Shown: positions 52,007-61,414, numbered from the stretch's first letter. The stretch is 64,000 bases of DNA from Bacteroidota bacterium (GCA_016195025.1 JACQAL010000052.1:21262-85261), one strand, 5' to 3'. Numbers and translations: made by a program. Notes: generated from the sequence alone by a model not told the origin.

Positions 52007-53505
52007 CTCACCGTTTCTGTAAAAGTGCGGTTTTGGATTTTGCTTTCGAGCCAGTTTCTAAAATCAAAATATTCGTACGCAGTTTTAAGAGCCGGCTCAT
52101 CGGCAGAAGCGGACAATTCTTTTTGAAGAAGAGAAAATATTTCTTTATGCCGCTGCGTATCCTCTGTTCTGGAAATTTTACGAAACGATTTCAGCATTAG
52201 TTTTTCCAAACCGTACAGGCGGTTTCGTTTTGAAAGAAAACGCTCGGAAGATTGAATGGCATACGGGAGCATATCAAGGTTGCCGATTTCGAAATGCACA
52301 ATCAGATTTAAAATGCGCGCCATGCTGTGAAGGTCTTCGCGCGAAGAATCGGTATCGTTCAGTATTTTATTCAGCCAGCGGAGCGCATCCGAAAATTTTC
52401 CTGCCATGAAAAAAATATAAAAAGTGTTATGATACAGCACGAGCAAATGTTCGCGCGGAATTTTATTTTTGAATTTCGCCAGTCCTTCTTCCAGTTGCGG
52501 AATGGCCGGCAGTGCTTTTTCGGGTTCGCCAATAGTTGTATAGAGGTAAAATTCGAGCATGAACGAGCGTGAAAAAATCCGGACACGTGTGTACTCCGAA
52601 CGCGCATGCAGGTGGCGGATTTTCAGAATGCAGGCAAGCGCTTCATCGTATTTTTTAAAGTACAAACAAGCCGCAACCAAATTGTTAAGCAAACCGATGT
52701 AAGGATTTATTTTTTCTCCGATAATTTTTTTATCGCTCTCCATCATTTCCAGATGCTTTCTGCACCATTTGTAAAGATTTTTCCAGTCCTGGAGGACGAA
52801 ACAAAAAATTTCATTTGTGAAAAAATAATTTATGCGCGATTCAATGGTGCGCGGTTTCGATTTGGAAACCCGTGAAAGTATTTTCTTTAATTTGCTTCGC
52901 TGTGTTGTGCTGTGCAAATGCCCCGTTTTCGCAGAGGAAAAAAACATTTCCCCATAAACACGCCAATAATCATTGTCGCTCTGAATGGTTTCAAGCGTTC
53001 GCTTTTCTTCTTCATACAGATGATTTATTTTTTCAAGCGAGTGGGTGCCGCCTGCCGCTGCGTTGATGATTTTTTTCTCCCAATAAAAAACTTCAGGAAG
53101 AAGATGAAACAATTCATGGTGATAAGCAATTTGTTTTGCACGATGGATAAGTTTGGTGCATTGCGAATAAAGCCCTTTCTCAAAAAGGATTTCTGTCTGG
53201 CGGAAAATATTTTTCAGTTGAGCAGAAACGGAATTGTCGGAATGAAAAGCAGTGAGTGCTTTTAAAATCAGCCGGTAGAGATAACTTTTCAAATCAGGCA
53301 ATTGCTTTTTGCCAAAGCGCTTTTGCTCGCGCAAAATGTCTTTCTCATCATACGCATCCTGCCTGACAATGGAATCAAATAATGATGCGTATTTATTCTG
53401 TCTGCCAATGGTGTGTCGGGATGCATAAAGTTTGAAATATCGTTTTTCCGACTGGCTGAGAGATTTTATGAGTTGAAACAGTTCTTGTGAATTAATTCTT
53501 GACAT
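51973..53505 (-). CDS. Cytoplasmic alpha-solenoid protein 1, uncharacterised family
   Basis: A 510-residue protein without signal peptide or membrane helix. It starts with a conserved helical module (LFQLIKSLSQSEKRYFKLYA ... KYASLFDSIVRQDAYDEKDI ... LYRLILKALTAFH, ~7-92), continues as TPR-like helix pairs (ILFEKGLYSQCTKLIHRAKQIA; FFMAGKFSDALRWLNKIL; ~100-440), and ends in a signature NWLESKIQNRTF ... EKSKQATVIQ shared with its paralog at 57772-59301. I recognise no named family; an N-terminal DNA- or protein-binding helical module plus TPR sensor is possible. It is divergent from cargo B and convergent with cargo A. The start is the only ATG that keeps the conserved N-terminus. Confidence 0.8.
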   Translation of the reverse strand: MSRINSQELFQLIKSLSQSEKRYFKLYASRHTIGRQNKYASLFDSIVRQDAYDEKDILREQKRFGKKQLPDLKSYLYRLILKALTAFHSDNSVSAQLKNIFRQTEILFEKGLYSQCTKLIHRAKQIAYHHELFHLLPEVFYWEKKIINAAAGGTHSLEKINHLYEEEKRTLETIQSDNDYWRVYGEMFFSSAKTGHLHSTTQRSKLKKILSRVSKSKPRTIESRINYFFTNEIFCFVLQDWKNLYKWCRKHLEMMESDKKIIGEKINPYIGLLNNLVAACLYFKKYDEALACILKIRHLHARSEYTRVRIFSRSFMLEFYLYTTIGEPEKALPAIPQLEEGLAKFKNKIPREHLLVLYHNTFYIFFMAGKFSDALRWLNKILNDTDSSREDLHSMARILNLIVHFEIGNLDMLPYAIQSSERFLSKRNRLYGLEKLMLKSFRKISRTEDTQRHKEIFSLLQKELSASADEPALKTAYEYFDFRNWLESKIQNRTFTETVREKSKQATVIQ

Positions 53506-53516
53506 CCGATATAATT

Positions 53517-53541
53517 AGTTAATTGTTAATAGTTAATTGTT
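53517..53541. repeat. Direct repeat in the solenoid-1 leader
   Basis: AGTTAATTGTT occurs at 53517-53527 and 53531-53541, 14 bases apart, 12 bases before the solenoid-1 start codon. It could be an operator or merely low-complexity stutter. Confidence 0.5.
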
Positions 53542-53682
53542 CATCATTTGAAAGAAAATTCTAAAATTAAAGATATAAAATAATATGTTTCTATTTCGCA
53601 TATTCGCAGAGATTTATTATTCATACAATTTTGACTTCCGATAAAACAGAATATTTGATTTTCCCTCTTGATAAATAGTGTG

Positions 53683-53690
53683 GATATTTG
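53683..53690 (+). promoter_or_regulatory. Possible -7 element of cargo B
   Basis: GATATTTG, 7 of 8 match to TAnnTTTG, in the 250-bp divergent region; a T-rich -33 (ATTTTCC, 53658-53664) is near the right distance. The leader would be ~60 bases. Confidence 0.35.
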
Positions 53691-53755
53691 TATATTGAAA
53701 AGGTATGTTTAAAGAGCAACATAATTCAGAAAGTTCCGTAGAACCCAATATAGTC

Positions 53756-56698
53756 ATGTGGAAATTCTTTTTTACAACGGCTCCCTCTGCGCAAAGTAAA
53801 GCGTACAACCGTTTTGTTGGCGGGATGATAGCGCTCACGCTTGTCATTATTGCTTTGCTTGTTGTGTTTTCTTTTACTGCTAAGGCGCAAACTTCCCAAT
53901 ATGCTTCTTCTGTAATAGGTTATTCCACCCAGTACTCTACTCCGAGTTGGGCAGCAATTCAAGCAACAGGCGCTCCAAATGTAGCCGGCTGTGCTGACAA
54001 CGCAAATGCATGGGCAAGCGCTACGGCTGATGGTCAGCGGGAATTTTTAGTACTTGGATTTACAACTGCCCAGCAGGTTGACCAGATTATTGTTTACGAA
54101 AGTTATGCTGCGGGAGCAGTAGATACCGTATGGCTGAGAAACTCTTCAACGGGCGCATGGAATAATGTATGGAGCACTACGGCTGCATCAGCAGCATGCC
54201 CCCGTTCGCTCACTATTAATATTACCGCCACTACCTATAGTGTGGATGCTATCCGCATTGCATCCAATTCACCTGCTGTTGCAAACTGGAACGAAATAGA
54301 TGGAGTGCAAATATCGGTAACCCTCCCTATGACTTATACTTCGAGCACCACTACGCAGAACAATACAGCATTGGTAGGAGTCAACACTACTAATAATGAA
54401 GTCCTCGGCATACAAATTGTAACTTCTGGAAGCACTTCACCGCTAAGTGCAACCAGTTTTTCTTTGAATACAACAGGAACCACTGCTCCCGCAACAGATA
54501 TCACCAATGCAAAAATTTGGTATACCGGAACAAGCAATTCGTTTGCCGCTACTTCTCAATTCGGCTCCACAGTGCTTGCACCGAATGGTTCTTTTACCTT
54601 CACAGGAAGTCAAACATTATCTACAGGAACAAATTATTTCTGGCTCAGTTATGATATTCCCGCAGGAGCAACAGTAAATAATTTTATTGACGGAGAATGC
54701 ACATCGCTTACCGTAACTACTCCACACACTCCCACTGTTACCGCTCCTGCCGGCAACAGACAAATTTCTCCGATAGCTCCGCCTACTTTTCAATGTTCAA
54801 CAACCAACTGGGGAAGTTGCGGAACTGGTCCCTATAAAATTGACAAACCCTCGTGCACCACAACCAATGATTTGATGATTGCGCACTTCACTTATGTTTA
54901 CAATACGGGCGATGCAGGCATTACTCCTCCTGCAGGATGGACGCAAATTTTTCTAACCAATACTTCTTCGTCTCCTACGATGACCGCTTTCTATAAAATT
55001 GCTACATCCTCAGAACCGGCTTCCTATTCTTTTTCCGGAACTTCAAACGGAGCCGACCAGAGCATGGGAATTTTAATTTACAGAGGCGTTGATACTTCTG
55101 ACCCGATTGAATCCTTTGGCGCAGCAGCAACTTCGGGCACCAGCCACACTACGCCTTGCATCACCGCCACCACCGACCAGGCAATGATTGTTGCATTGTT
55201 TGGTTTGGCTGCCTGCAATGTTTGTCCTACCAATTACAACTGTGCAAACAGCAGCGGAGGAGGCAATACCACCAATGCATGGACTCCTCCTGCCGGAATG
55301 ACGGAACGATACGATTATGGCGGAGTGCAAAATGCGGGAAGAGCGCATTCGGGAAATGATGTGGTGCAGGCAGCAAAAGGATGTGTTCAGAAAACAGCAA
55401 CTTCCTACGCTTCTGCAAGTGGAGTATCTGCAATTATTGCTTTGCGCCCTTCCGGAGTGAGCAATTATTACAGCACACTTTACAAGGGAAACGATATTGA
55501 ATTTATGAATGTATCGCAGACATCTGTTTCGCTCAACAGGCCGGGCACGGTAAAGCAAAATGATTTAATGGCGGTGCATCTTTCTGCTGCTAACACGGTA
55601 ACCGGTTCGGGCGCAACTCCTCCGGCAGGATGGACATTGATTCGCTTTGACCTTGAAGCAAGCGGCATCGGCTCGTGGCTGTATTACAAAATTGCAGGTG
55701 TATCCGAAGCATCTACTTATACTTTTTCTGTTTCATCGGGAATAAATCTTATGGGAAATATTATGGCTTATTCGGGAATCAATACCACAACGCCTTTGCA
55801 AACCTCCGCAGGCGCATCGGTTCCTTCGGGAACTTCTTATACAACTCCATCCATCACCACTACTTCCGACAGCGAACTTGTAATTGCTTTCTACACCTCG
55901 TATCAACAAACTTCTTTCACGCCCAATGCAAATACGAATGAGCGCTATGATTACAATAATGCGCAGAACCATTGGAAAACAATTTCGGCAGATGATTTTA
56001 TTTTATCTCCGACAGGAGCAACTGGTTCTGTAACTGCAACAGCATCTTCCGCTGCTGTGGGCTTGGCACAAATTGTTGCCTTCAACCGCAATGCCGGAAA
56101 AGTTCCGGGAAGTTGCTGCGGATTTATAACTTCATCCACGCTGCCGATTGAACTTATTTCTTTTTCTGCTTCGTGCAGAGATGACAAAACGGTTTTACTC
56201 GAATGGGCAACCGCAACAGAAATCAATAATGATTACTTCACCATTGAAAGAAGCACGGACGGAAAAAACTTTGAAGCGATTGGAAAAATAAAAGGAGCAG
56301 GTAATTCTTCCGCCATCCGCAAGTATGAATTCACCGATATTGAACCGCCACTATCTACTGCCGTTGCCTACTATAGATTAAAGCAAACCGATTACGATGG
56401 CAAGTATGAATATTTTAATTCTGCTTCTGTTCACTGTCTGCCTCAGGATGGATTTCTGATTTATCCCAATCCGGCAAATGATAATGTAACGATAGAAATT
56501 AATTTATCAGAAGAAACAAATCTCAGCATTACTTTCTTAAATTTACTTGGACAAAATCTTTTAATGCGCTCTGAATTTATTTCAAAGGGAACGCATACAC
56601 TTAATTTTTCTTTGAAAGAATTTCCGGCAGGAGTTTATGCGGTTGAAATTGTTAGCGGAAAAACAAAAACATACCAGCGAATAATCATTTCTAAATAA
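53756..56698 (+). CDS. Secreted multidomain protein with T9SS domain and N-terminal extension (cargo B)
   Basis: A 980-residue protein. Residues 1-21 (MWKFFFTTAPSAQSKAYNRF, then V) form an extension before the hydrophobic signal segment (~22-46, ending TAKAQ), and match the start of cargo D. Then: a discoidin-like domain (~50-180), a BNR-type Ig-like domain (~180-330), two related jelly-roll-like domains (~335-565 and ~575-775; pattern N-D-L-M ... P-P-A-G-W-T ... Y-Y-K-I-A ... E-P-x-S-Y-x-F-S), a FN3-like LPIELISFSA domain (~785-895) and a type A sorting domain (FLIYPNPANDNVTIEI, ~900-980). The ATG at 53756 is chosen because it aligns with cargo D; an ATG at 53705 lies upstream in frame. Divergent from solenoid gene 1. 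Confidence 0.85.
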   Translation: MWKFFFTTAPSAQSKAYNRFVGGMIALTLVIIALLVVFSFTAKAQTSQYASSVIGYSTQYSTPSWAAIQATGAPNVAGCADNANAWASATADGQREFLVLGFTTAQQVDQIIVYESYAAGAVDTVWLRNSSTGAWNNVWSTTAASAACPRSLTINITATTYSVDAIRIASNSPAVANWNEIDGVQISVTLPMTYTSSTTTQNNTALVGVNTTNNEVLGIQIVTSGSTSPLSATSFSLNTTGTTAPATDITNAKIWYTGTSNSFAATSQFGSTVLAPNGSFTFTGSQTLSTGTNYFWLSYDIPAGATVNNFIDGECTSLTVTTPHTPTVTAPAGNRQISPIAPPTFQCSTTNWGSCGTGPYKIDKPSCTTTNDLMIAHFTYVYNTGDAGITPPAGWTQIFLTNTSSSPTMTAFYKIATSSEPASYSFSGTSNGADQSMGILIYRGVDTSDPIESFGAAATSGTSHTTPCITATTDQAMIVALFGLAACNVCPTNYNCANSSGGGNTTNAWTPPAGMTERYDYGGVQNAGRAHSGNDVVQAAKGCVQKTATSYASASGVSAIIALRPSGVSNYYSTLYKGNDIEFMNVSQTSVSLNRPGTVKQNDLMAVHLSAANTVTGSGATPPAGWTLIRFDLEASGIGSWLYYKIAGVSEASTYTFSVSSGINLMGNIMAYSGINTTTPLQTSAGASVPSGTSYTTPSITTTSDSELVIAFYTSYQQTSFTPNANTNERYDYNNAQNHWKTISADDFILSPTGATGSVTATASSAAVGLAQIVAFNRNAGKVPGSCCGFITSSTLPIELISFSASCRDDKTVLLEWATATEINNDYFTIERSTDGKNFEAIGKIKGAGNSSAIRKYEFTDIEPPLSTAVAYYRLKQTDYDGKYEYFNSASVHCLPQDGFLIYPNPANDNVTIEINLSEETNLSITFLNLLGQNLLMRSEFISKGTHTLNFSLKEFPAGVYAVEIVSGKTKTYQRIIISK

Positions 56699-56704
56699 AA
56701 TCCA

Positions 56705-57718
56705 ATGAAGAAAATTTTACTCCCATTTGCCATCTGCTCTCTTATTGGTTTCAATCCCCTCGGGACATCTTACCTGCTTTTTTCCCAGCCCATCGTTTCC
56801 ATCGGGCATACTTCCAATTTTGCGGGCGCATCGGCTTCTTCGGTAACTATTACTAAGCCATCGGGTGTACAACAAAATGATTTTCTGCTCGCGCATGTTT
56901 CGGGAAGAGTGATTTCGGGTTTTGCTTTGCTTCCGCCATCAAACGGCTGGACATTGATTCGCAAACTAAACACCGGCTCGCAGTTCGGCTCGTATTGTTT
57001 TTACAAAATTGCTTCTGCTTCAGAGCCGTCAACTTATACTTTCACGGATTCAACAGGCGCGATGCTCTATGATAAACTCGGAGTGATTTCCGTCTGGCGA
57101 GGAGTGGATATTATTTCTCCGATTAATGCAGAAGGCGATACCATCGTGAATGGTTCTCCGCACAGCGCGCCCTCCATTATCACCACTGTTGACTCGTGCA
57201 TGATTGTTACTTTATTTTCGGATGGAAGCGGAAGCACCTGGACTCCGCCTTCGGGAATGACGGAAGAATATGATACTGCCGCAGCGCAAAGCAGTTGGGT
57301 GAGCGATGCGTGCGATTATGTATTGCAGCCCTCCATGGGAAGCACAGGAATAAAAACAGCAACGCCTTCTTCTAATTCTCTCGCCACTGCATTCATCATT
57401 GCGCTTCAGCCGCCAAGTTCTCCCACAAATGTTTCGGCTCTTTCTTTCAATGCGGATGTTCAGATATTTCCTAATCCCACGAGCGGGGTTTTTCAAGTGA
57501 GAAGTGAGAAGTTAGAAGTGAGAAGTATTGAAATCTATAATGTGTATGGAGAAAGAGTGTATTCGTGGAATAGTGGATTAGTAGATTCGGGAAAAACCAA
57601 TCCACCAATTCACCAATCTACTATTGACTTAAGCGAAGCGCCCAGCGGAATTTATTTTCTGCAACTTAAAACAAGCGAAGGCATTGCAAACAAAAAAATA
57701 ATCATCTCCGCAGAATGA
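56705..57718 (+). CDS. Secreted single jelly-roll-domain protein with T9SS domain (cargo C)
   Basis: A 337-residue protein: signal peptide (to ~FSQP), one copy (~30-240) of the jelly-roll-like domain that occurs twice in cargo B (NDFLLAHVSG, PPSNGWTLIRKL, CFYKIASASEPSTYTF, ISVWRGVDIISPINAEG), then a type A sorting domain (VQIFPNPTSGVFQV ... NKKIIISAE). It starts 6 bases after the stop of cargo B, so the two are one operon and likely work together. Its sorting-domain code carries two stuttering insertions, and its 3' end is the second copy of the 114-bp module. Converges on solenoid gene 2. Confidence 0.87.
   Translation: MKKILLPFAICSLIGFNPLGTSYLLFSQPIVSIGHTSNFAGASASSVTITKPSGVQQNDFLLAHVSGRVISGFALLPPSNGWTLIRKLNTGSQFGSYCFYKIASASEPSTYTFTDSTGAMLYDKLGVISVWRGVDIISPINAEGDTIVNGSPHSAPSIITTVDSCMIVTLFSDGSGSTWTPPSGMTEEYDTAAAQSSWVSDACDYVLQPSMGSTGIKTATPSSNSLATAFIIALQPPSSPTNVSALSFNADVQIFPNPTSGVFQVRSEKLEVRSIEIYNVYGERVYSWNSGLVDSGKTNPPIHQSTIDLSEAPSGIYFLQLKTSEGIANKKIIISAE
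57495..57526 (+). repeat. 7-bp tandem repeat in cargo C sorting-domain code
   Basis: AAGTGAG AAGTGAG AAGTTAG AAGTGAG AAGT: 4.5 copies of a 7-base unit, coding Q-V-R-S-E-K-L-E-V-R-S in frame. Confidence 0.8.
57569..57625. repeat. Stuttering inverted repeat in cargo C sorting-domain code
   Basis: AATAGTGGATTAGTAGATT (57569-57587) faces AATCCACC...AATCTACTATT (57599-57625), an imperfect palindrome made of GTGGATT/GTAGATT words. Confidence 0.65.
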
Positions 57719-57805
57719 ACTTGTCTCCGATATATCGGAGCGGTGCCGTACTTTTGTCGGACAGCAAATGACTATTGAATGACGGCTGCTTGTTTTGATT
57801 TCTCC
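57692..57805. repeat. Duplicated 3'-end module, copy 2
   Basis: 112 of 114 identical to 51893-52006. It spans the ends of cargo C and solenoid gene 2 in the same relative order as copy 1. Confidence 0.9.
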
Positions 57806-59301
57806 TTTACCACCTCCGCAAAGGGGCGGTTTTGTATTTTGCTTTCTATCCAGTTCGGAAGGTCAATGTAGTTGAGGATTTTCGCTTCAAACGGATTTTG
57901 CAGAAGTTTTTCGGTGAGGGTTTTTAATTCCTTCCATGCTTCCCTGTTTTCTTTTGCGGACGCATCGCGTGAAAATTTTTTACTGAAAAACCCGCTGATG
58001 GTTTTTTCGAGGCGGTAAGCATATTTATCTCTCTCAAAATAACGCTGAGCTGATTTGGCAAGATAGGTTAGGATGGCACGGTTTCCTTTTTCAAGATGCG
58101 CAATCATGTGCAGCAGGCGTGCAGAAACCTGCAAATCCATCCGGAAATCTTTTGAAGCATTGTTCACGATTTTATTCGTCCACTCTATTGCACGGGAATA
58201 TTGCCCTGCGCCAAAATAAGAGTAGGCAATAATGAATTGAAATTCCATATGACTTTGTTTACCAATCTTACTTTTAAAATTTTCTAATCCTTTTTCTACT
58301 TCATCGCTGACAAGCAACACGGCTTTTTCAAATTCGCCTGTAATATGCAAAATGCTTAGTGAGAGCAAAGAGGAAGTGGAAAAAATAAAAAGGGCAATCC
58401 TTGAATTTTTAGGAGAGATGGTTTTAATGCTTTCAAGAATTTGTAATGCCTCACCGTACCGGGATAATTCTGTTAATGCAATGCTCATGTTCTTCATCAA
58501 TGCAATATATGTTTTTTGTCGGTCTTCGATCTGATGAGGATGCGCTTGCATGATTTCGGTCAACTGTTTTATGTGCTGATATGTTTTCTGTAAATCCCCT
58601 ATAGTGCGGAAATAAACGGATGCGCTTGTGTACATGTGAAGTTTGGCATCAAAGGGCAACTCTTTTTTCAGCAGGGAGAAATCCATAATTGCGCGCACAC
58701 GATTCACGACATTTTTGCTTTTTACATAAACTCTTTCCGACTGAAATTGAAAAAGGCGGCTCTGAATATGGCGTGCACTGCAAATCAACTTATAGTTTTC
58801 TAATTCCTTCTTCTTTTGCTCCATCAACGCATCGAGATGATGGCTTGTAACGCCTGCATATTCTTTTGCTCCTATCACATTCGATTCCCAGTTCAGCAGT
58901 TCAAGCATTGCCAAATGATTCTCATGAAGCGATGCAAGTTTTTTTGCTTTGCGGATGAGTGATTCGCATTCATCATACAGCGCACGCTCAAAAAGAATTT
59001 CAATGGTGCGGAGCATGTCGTGCAACCTGCTTTGCACGGAATATTCCCGGTGATAAAAACAAAGCGCGCGCAAAAGCAGTTTATACAATTCATGCTTAAC
59101 CACATGAAATCCTTTTATGCGAAGCGTTTTGCGAAGATGCGTTTCATCATACGCTTTTTGCTTAGCGACCGCATCAAATAACTTAACATAATTTCCTTCT
59201 TTGCTGTCGGGCAGATTATTCAGGAGGAAAATTTTGCAGTAGCGCTTTTCACTTCCGCTGAGGGATTGGATTAACCGGAATAAATGAGGGGCGGAAACCA
59301 T
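57772..59301 (-). CDS. Cytoplasmic alpha-solenoid protein 2, paralog of 51973-53505
   Basis: A 509-residue paralog of solenoid protein 1 with the same plan: LFRLIQSLSGSEKRYCKIF ... NYVKLFDAVAKQKAYDETHL ... LYKLLLRALCFYH at the start, TPR-like helix pairs (ILFERALYDECESLIRKAKKLA; SYFGAGQYSRAIEWTNKIV), and the end NWIESKIQNRPF ... EKSKQAAVIQ. Similarity is strongest at the two ends and weak in the middle, as expected for a conserved attachment module with a variable sensor. No signal peptide. Divergent from cargo D and convergent with cargo C, the same arrangement as paralog 1. Confidence 0.8.
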   Translation of the reverse strand: MVSAPHLFRLIQSLSGSEKRYCKIFLLNNLPDSKEGNYVKLFDAVAKQKAYDETHLRKTLRIKGFHVVKHELYKLLLRALCFYHREYSVQSRLHDMLRTIEILFERALYDECESLIRKAKKLASLHENHLAMLELLNWESNVIGAKEYAGVTSHHLDALMEQKKKELENYKLICSARHIQSRLFQFQSERVYVKSKNVVNRVRAIMDFSLLKKELPFDAKLHMYTSASVYFRTIGDLQKTYQHIKQLTEIMQAHPHQIEDRQKTYIALMKNMSIALTELSRYGEALQILESIKTISPKNSRIALFIFSTSSLLSLSILHITGEFEKAVLLVSDEVEKGLENFKSKIGKQSHMEFQFIIAYSYFGAGQYSRAIEWTNKIVNNASKDFRMDLQVSARLLHMIAHLEKGNRAILTYLAKSAQRYFERDKYAYRLEKTISGFFSKKFSRDASAKENREAWKELKTLTEKLLQNPFEAKILNYIDLPNWIESKIQNRPFAEVVKEKSKQAAVIQ

Positions 59302-59423
59302 GTGTAAATCTACATTTTAATTGCAAACAGAAGATTAATAATAATAGCACTGTATACTTACATACAGCACATAAAATTGGTTTGTTATCTAATTCAGAAA
59401 CCTTATAATAGCAGAAATATATC

Positions 59424-59454
59424 TTGCCAAACATGTTATTTGTAATTACTTTTA
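59424..59454 (+). promoter_or_regulatory. Likely promoter of cargo D
   Basis: TTG (59424-59426), 20 bases, then TACTTTTA (59447-59454; 7 of 8 to TAnnTTTG). The ATG is 32 bases downstream. It sits in the divergent region shared with solenoid gene 2. Confidence 0.5.
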
Positions 59455-59485
59455 CATTATCAAACAAACCAGTAATTCATCTTCA

Positions 59486-61381
59486 ATGTACAATTACTTT
59501 TTTCAAACAAATCCCGCGCATCAATGCAAGCCAATAAACCGGATGGTGTTTGTAGCCACTGTCCTGTCAACAATTATTATTCTGCTGTGTTCTTTTTCTC
59601 TTTTCGCTCAAAAAATTGCAGCGGGAGAAGCCCATTCTCTTTTTGTTTGCTCAGATGGCTCGGTAATGGCAACAGGGCGCAATAGCACCTATGGCGCCTG
59701 TGGCACAGGAAGTACTTGCTGCGACTTATGCACTCCCGCAAAGGTAAAGACAGGCGCATCGGGCTGCGTAACTAATTTATGCAGCATCACAGCCGTTGCT
59801 GCCGGAGGGGTTCATTCACTCGCCTTGAAGAGTGATGGAACTGTGTGGTCTTGGGGATATGACCAAGACCCTATATCTTTGGCGGTAACCGGACAATTGG
59901 GCAATGGCGATGCCACAGGCGCAACTCAAAGCGCACCTGTGCAGGTAGTGGCAGGCGCATCGGGCTGCGCAACCAATTTATGCAGCATCACAGCCATCGC
60001 GGCAGGAGGTTTACATTCCCTTGCCTTGAAAAGTGATGGCACCGTGTGGGCGTGGGGAGATAATACTTACGGGCAGTTAGGTGACGGCACCAATACGGCA
60101 AGAATCACACCTGTAAAAGTAACGGTTCTCACAGGCACTGTTACAGCCATTGCAGCAGGAAAATATCATTCACTTGCCTTAAAGAGCGATGGAAGCGTGT
60201 GGGCGTGGGGAAGAAACGATAATACTTATGGTCAGTTAGGCGATGGCACACTGATAAATAGAAACGCTCCTGTGCGTGTAGTAACAGGCGCATCGGGATG
60301 CGCCACTTATTTATGCGGCATCACAGCCATAGCAGCAGGAGCAAATCATTCCATGGCTGTTGGGAGCGGTGGCTCTGTGTTTGCCTGGGGAAGCAATACG
60401 GGTGGTGAATTAGGTGATAATACTACAACTCCCCGTTCCACACCCGTGCAGGTTCTGACAGGTGCATCGGGATGCGCAACTTATTTATGCAGCATTACAG
60501 CAGTTGCTGCAGGAAACAACCATTCCAAAGCGTTAAAGAGCGATGGCACTGTGTGGGCTTGGGGAACAGATGTGAACGGAGAAATGGGAGTCAACGGAGG
60601 TCAATCAAACACTCCGGTGCAGGTTCACGGTGTTAATAATTCAGGACTTTTAACTGGCACTGCTCTTGCCCCTGGCGGAGCAGGAGCGGCTCATGCCCTT
60701 GCTTTAAAGAGCGATGGAACAGTGGCGGCTTGGGGAAGTGATTTATCCGGACAATTAGGCGCTACTGGTTTTGATTGCACTTGCGGATGCGGCAATCCCA
60801 CGGTTGCATATTATCCTGTGAATCCATCGGGGTTATGCGCCATAACTCTTCCCATAGAATTGCTTTCCTTCACGGGAATCTGTGACGGAGAAAAAAATAT
60901 TCTTTACTGGTCAACAGCCACAGAAATAAACAATGATTATTTTTCTATTGAAAGAAGTTCTGATGGAAAAGTTTTCGAAGAAATAGGAAAAGTAAACGGA
61001 GCAGGAAATTCTTCCGCTGTCCGCAATTATGAATTTATAGATGCTGAACTGCAATCTGCTGCCACTTTCTACTACAAAATAAAGCAAGTGGACTATGACG
61101 GCAAGTTTGAATACTACAGCCCTATTTCGATAAACTGCAATGCAGAACAAGGCGTTACTGTTTTGCCCACGCTTTCTTCCATTGGTTATTTCACCGTCCT
61201 TGGAAAAGGAAAAGCAGATGAAATTGCGGTGTACGATTTGCTTGGGCAAAAGGTCTTCGAAGCAAAGAACGAACTGCTGCCTTATGTAATAAACATGGAA
61301 GCGGCAGGCAATGCTATTTTTCTTGTTTCTATAACAGCAGACAAAAAGACAAGCAACAAAAAAATAATCAGCACCCGGTAA
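59486..61381 (+). CDS. Secreted RCC1-repeat protein with T9SS domain and N-terminal extension (cargo D)
   Basis: A 631-residue protein. Residues 1-21 ([20 protein letters not shown], then V) match the extension of cargo B at 10 of 21 positions without gaps and precede a signal segment (~22-42, SLFAQ). Six to seven RCC1 repeats follow (~45-430; [27 protein letters not shown]), then a FN3-like [10 protein letters not shown] domain (~450-555) and a C-terminal sorting domain of reduced form ([12 protein letters not shown] ... NKKIISTR). The RCC1 part is of the kind at the N-terminus of the giant 4625-residue protein. Divergent from solenoid gene 2. Its 3' end is duplicated in cargo E. Confidence 0.87.
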   Translation: MYNYFFQTNPAHQCKPINRMVFVATVLSTIIILLCSFSLFAQKIAAGEAHSLFVCSDGSVMATGRNSTYGACGTGSTCCDLCTPAKVKTGASGCVTNLCSITAVAAGGVHSLALKSDGTVWSWGYDQDPISLAVTGQLGNGDATGATQSAPVQVVAGASGCATNLCSITAIAAGGLHSLALKSDGTVWAWGDNTYGQLGDGTNTARITPVKVTVLTGTVTAIAAGKYHSLALKSDGSVWAWGRNDNTYGQLGDGTLINRNAPVRVVTGASGCATYLCGITAIAAGANHSMAVGSGGSVFAWGSNTGGELGDNTTTPRSTPVQVLTGASGCATYLCSITAVAAGNNHSKALKSDGTVWAWGTDVNGEMGVNGGQSNTPVQVHGVNNSGLLTGTALAPGGAGAAHALALKSDGTVAAWGSDLSGQLGATGFDCTCGCGNPTVAYYPVNPSGLCAITLPIELLSFTGICDGEKNILYWSTATEINNDYFSIERSSDGKVFEEIGKVNGAGNSSAVRNYEFIDAELQSAATFYYKIKQVDYDGKFEYYSPISINCNAEQGVTVLPTLSSIGYFTVLGKGKADEIAVYDLLGQKVFEAKNELLPYVINMEAAGNAIFLVSITADKKTSNKKIISTR

Positions 61382-61414
61382 GCAACCAAACAACGAAAAG
61401 ATGCATCTTACATA
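61355..61414 (+). repeat. Second type of duplicated 3' end, copy 1
   Basis: 56 of 60 identical to 63173-63232. Spans the last codons of cargo D and the palindrome AAGATGCATCTT beyond the stop. Confidence 0.85.
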
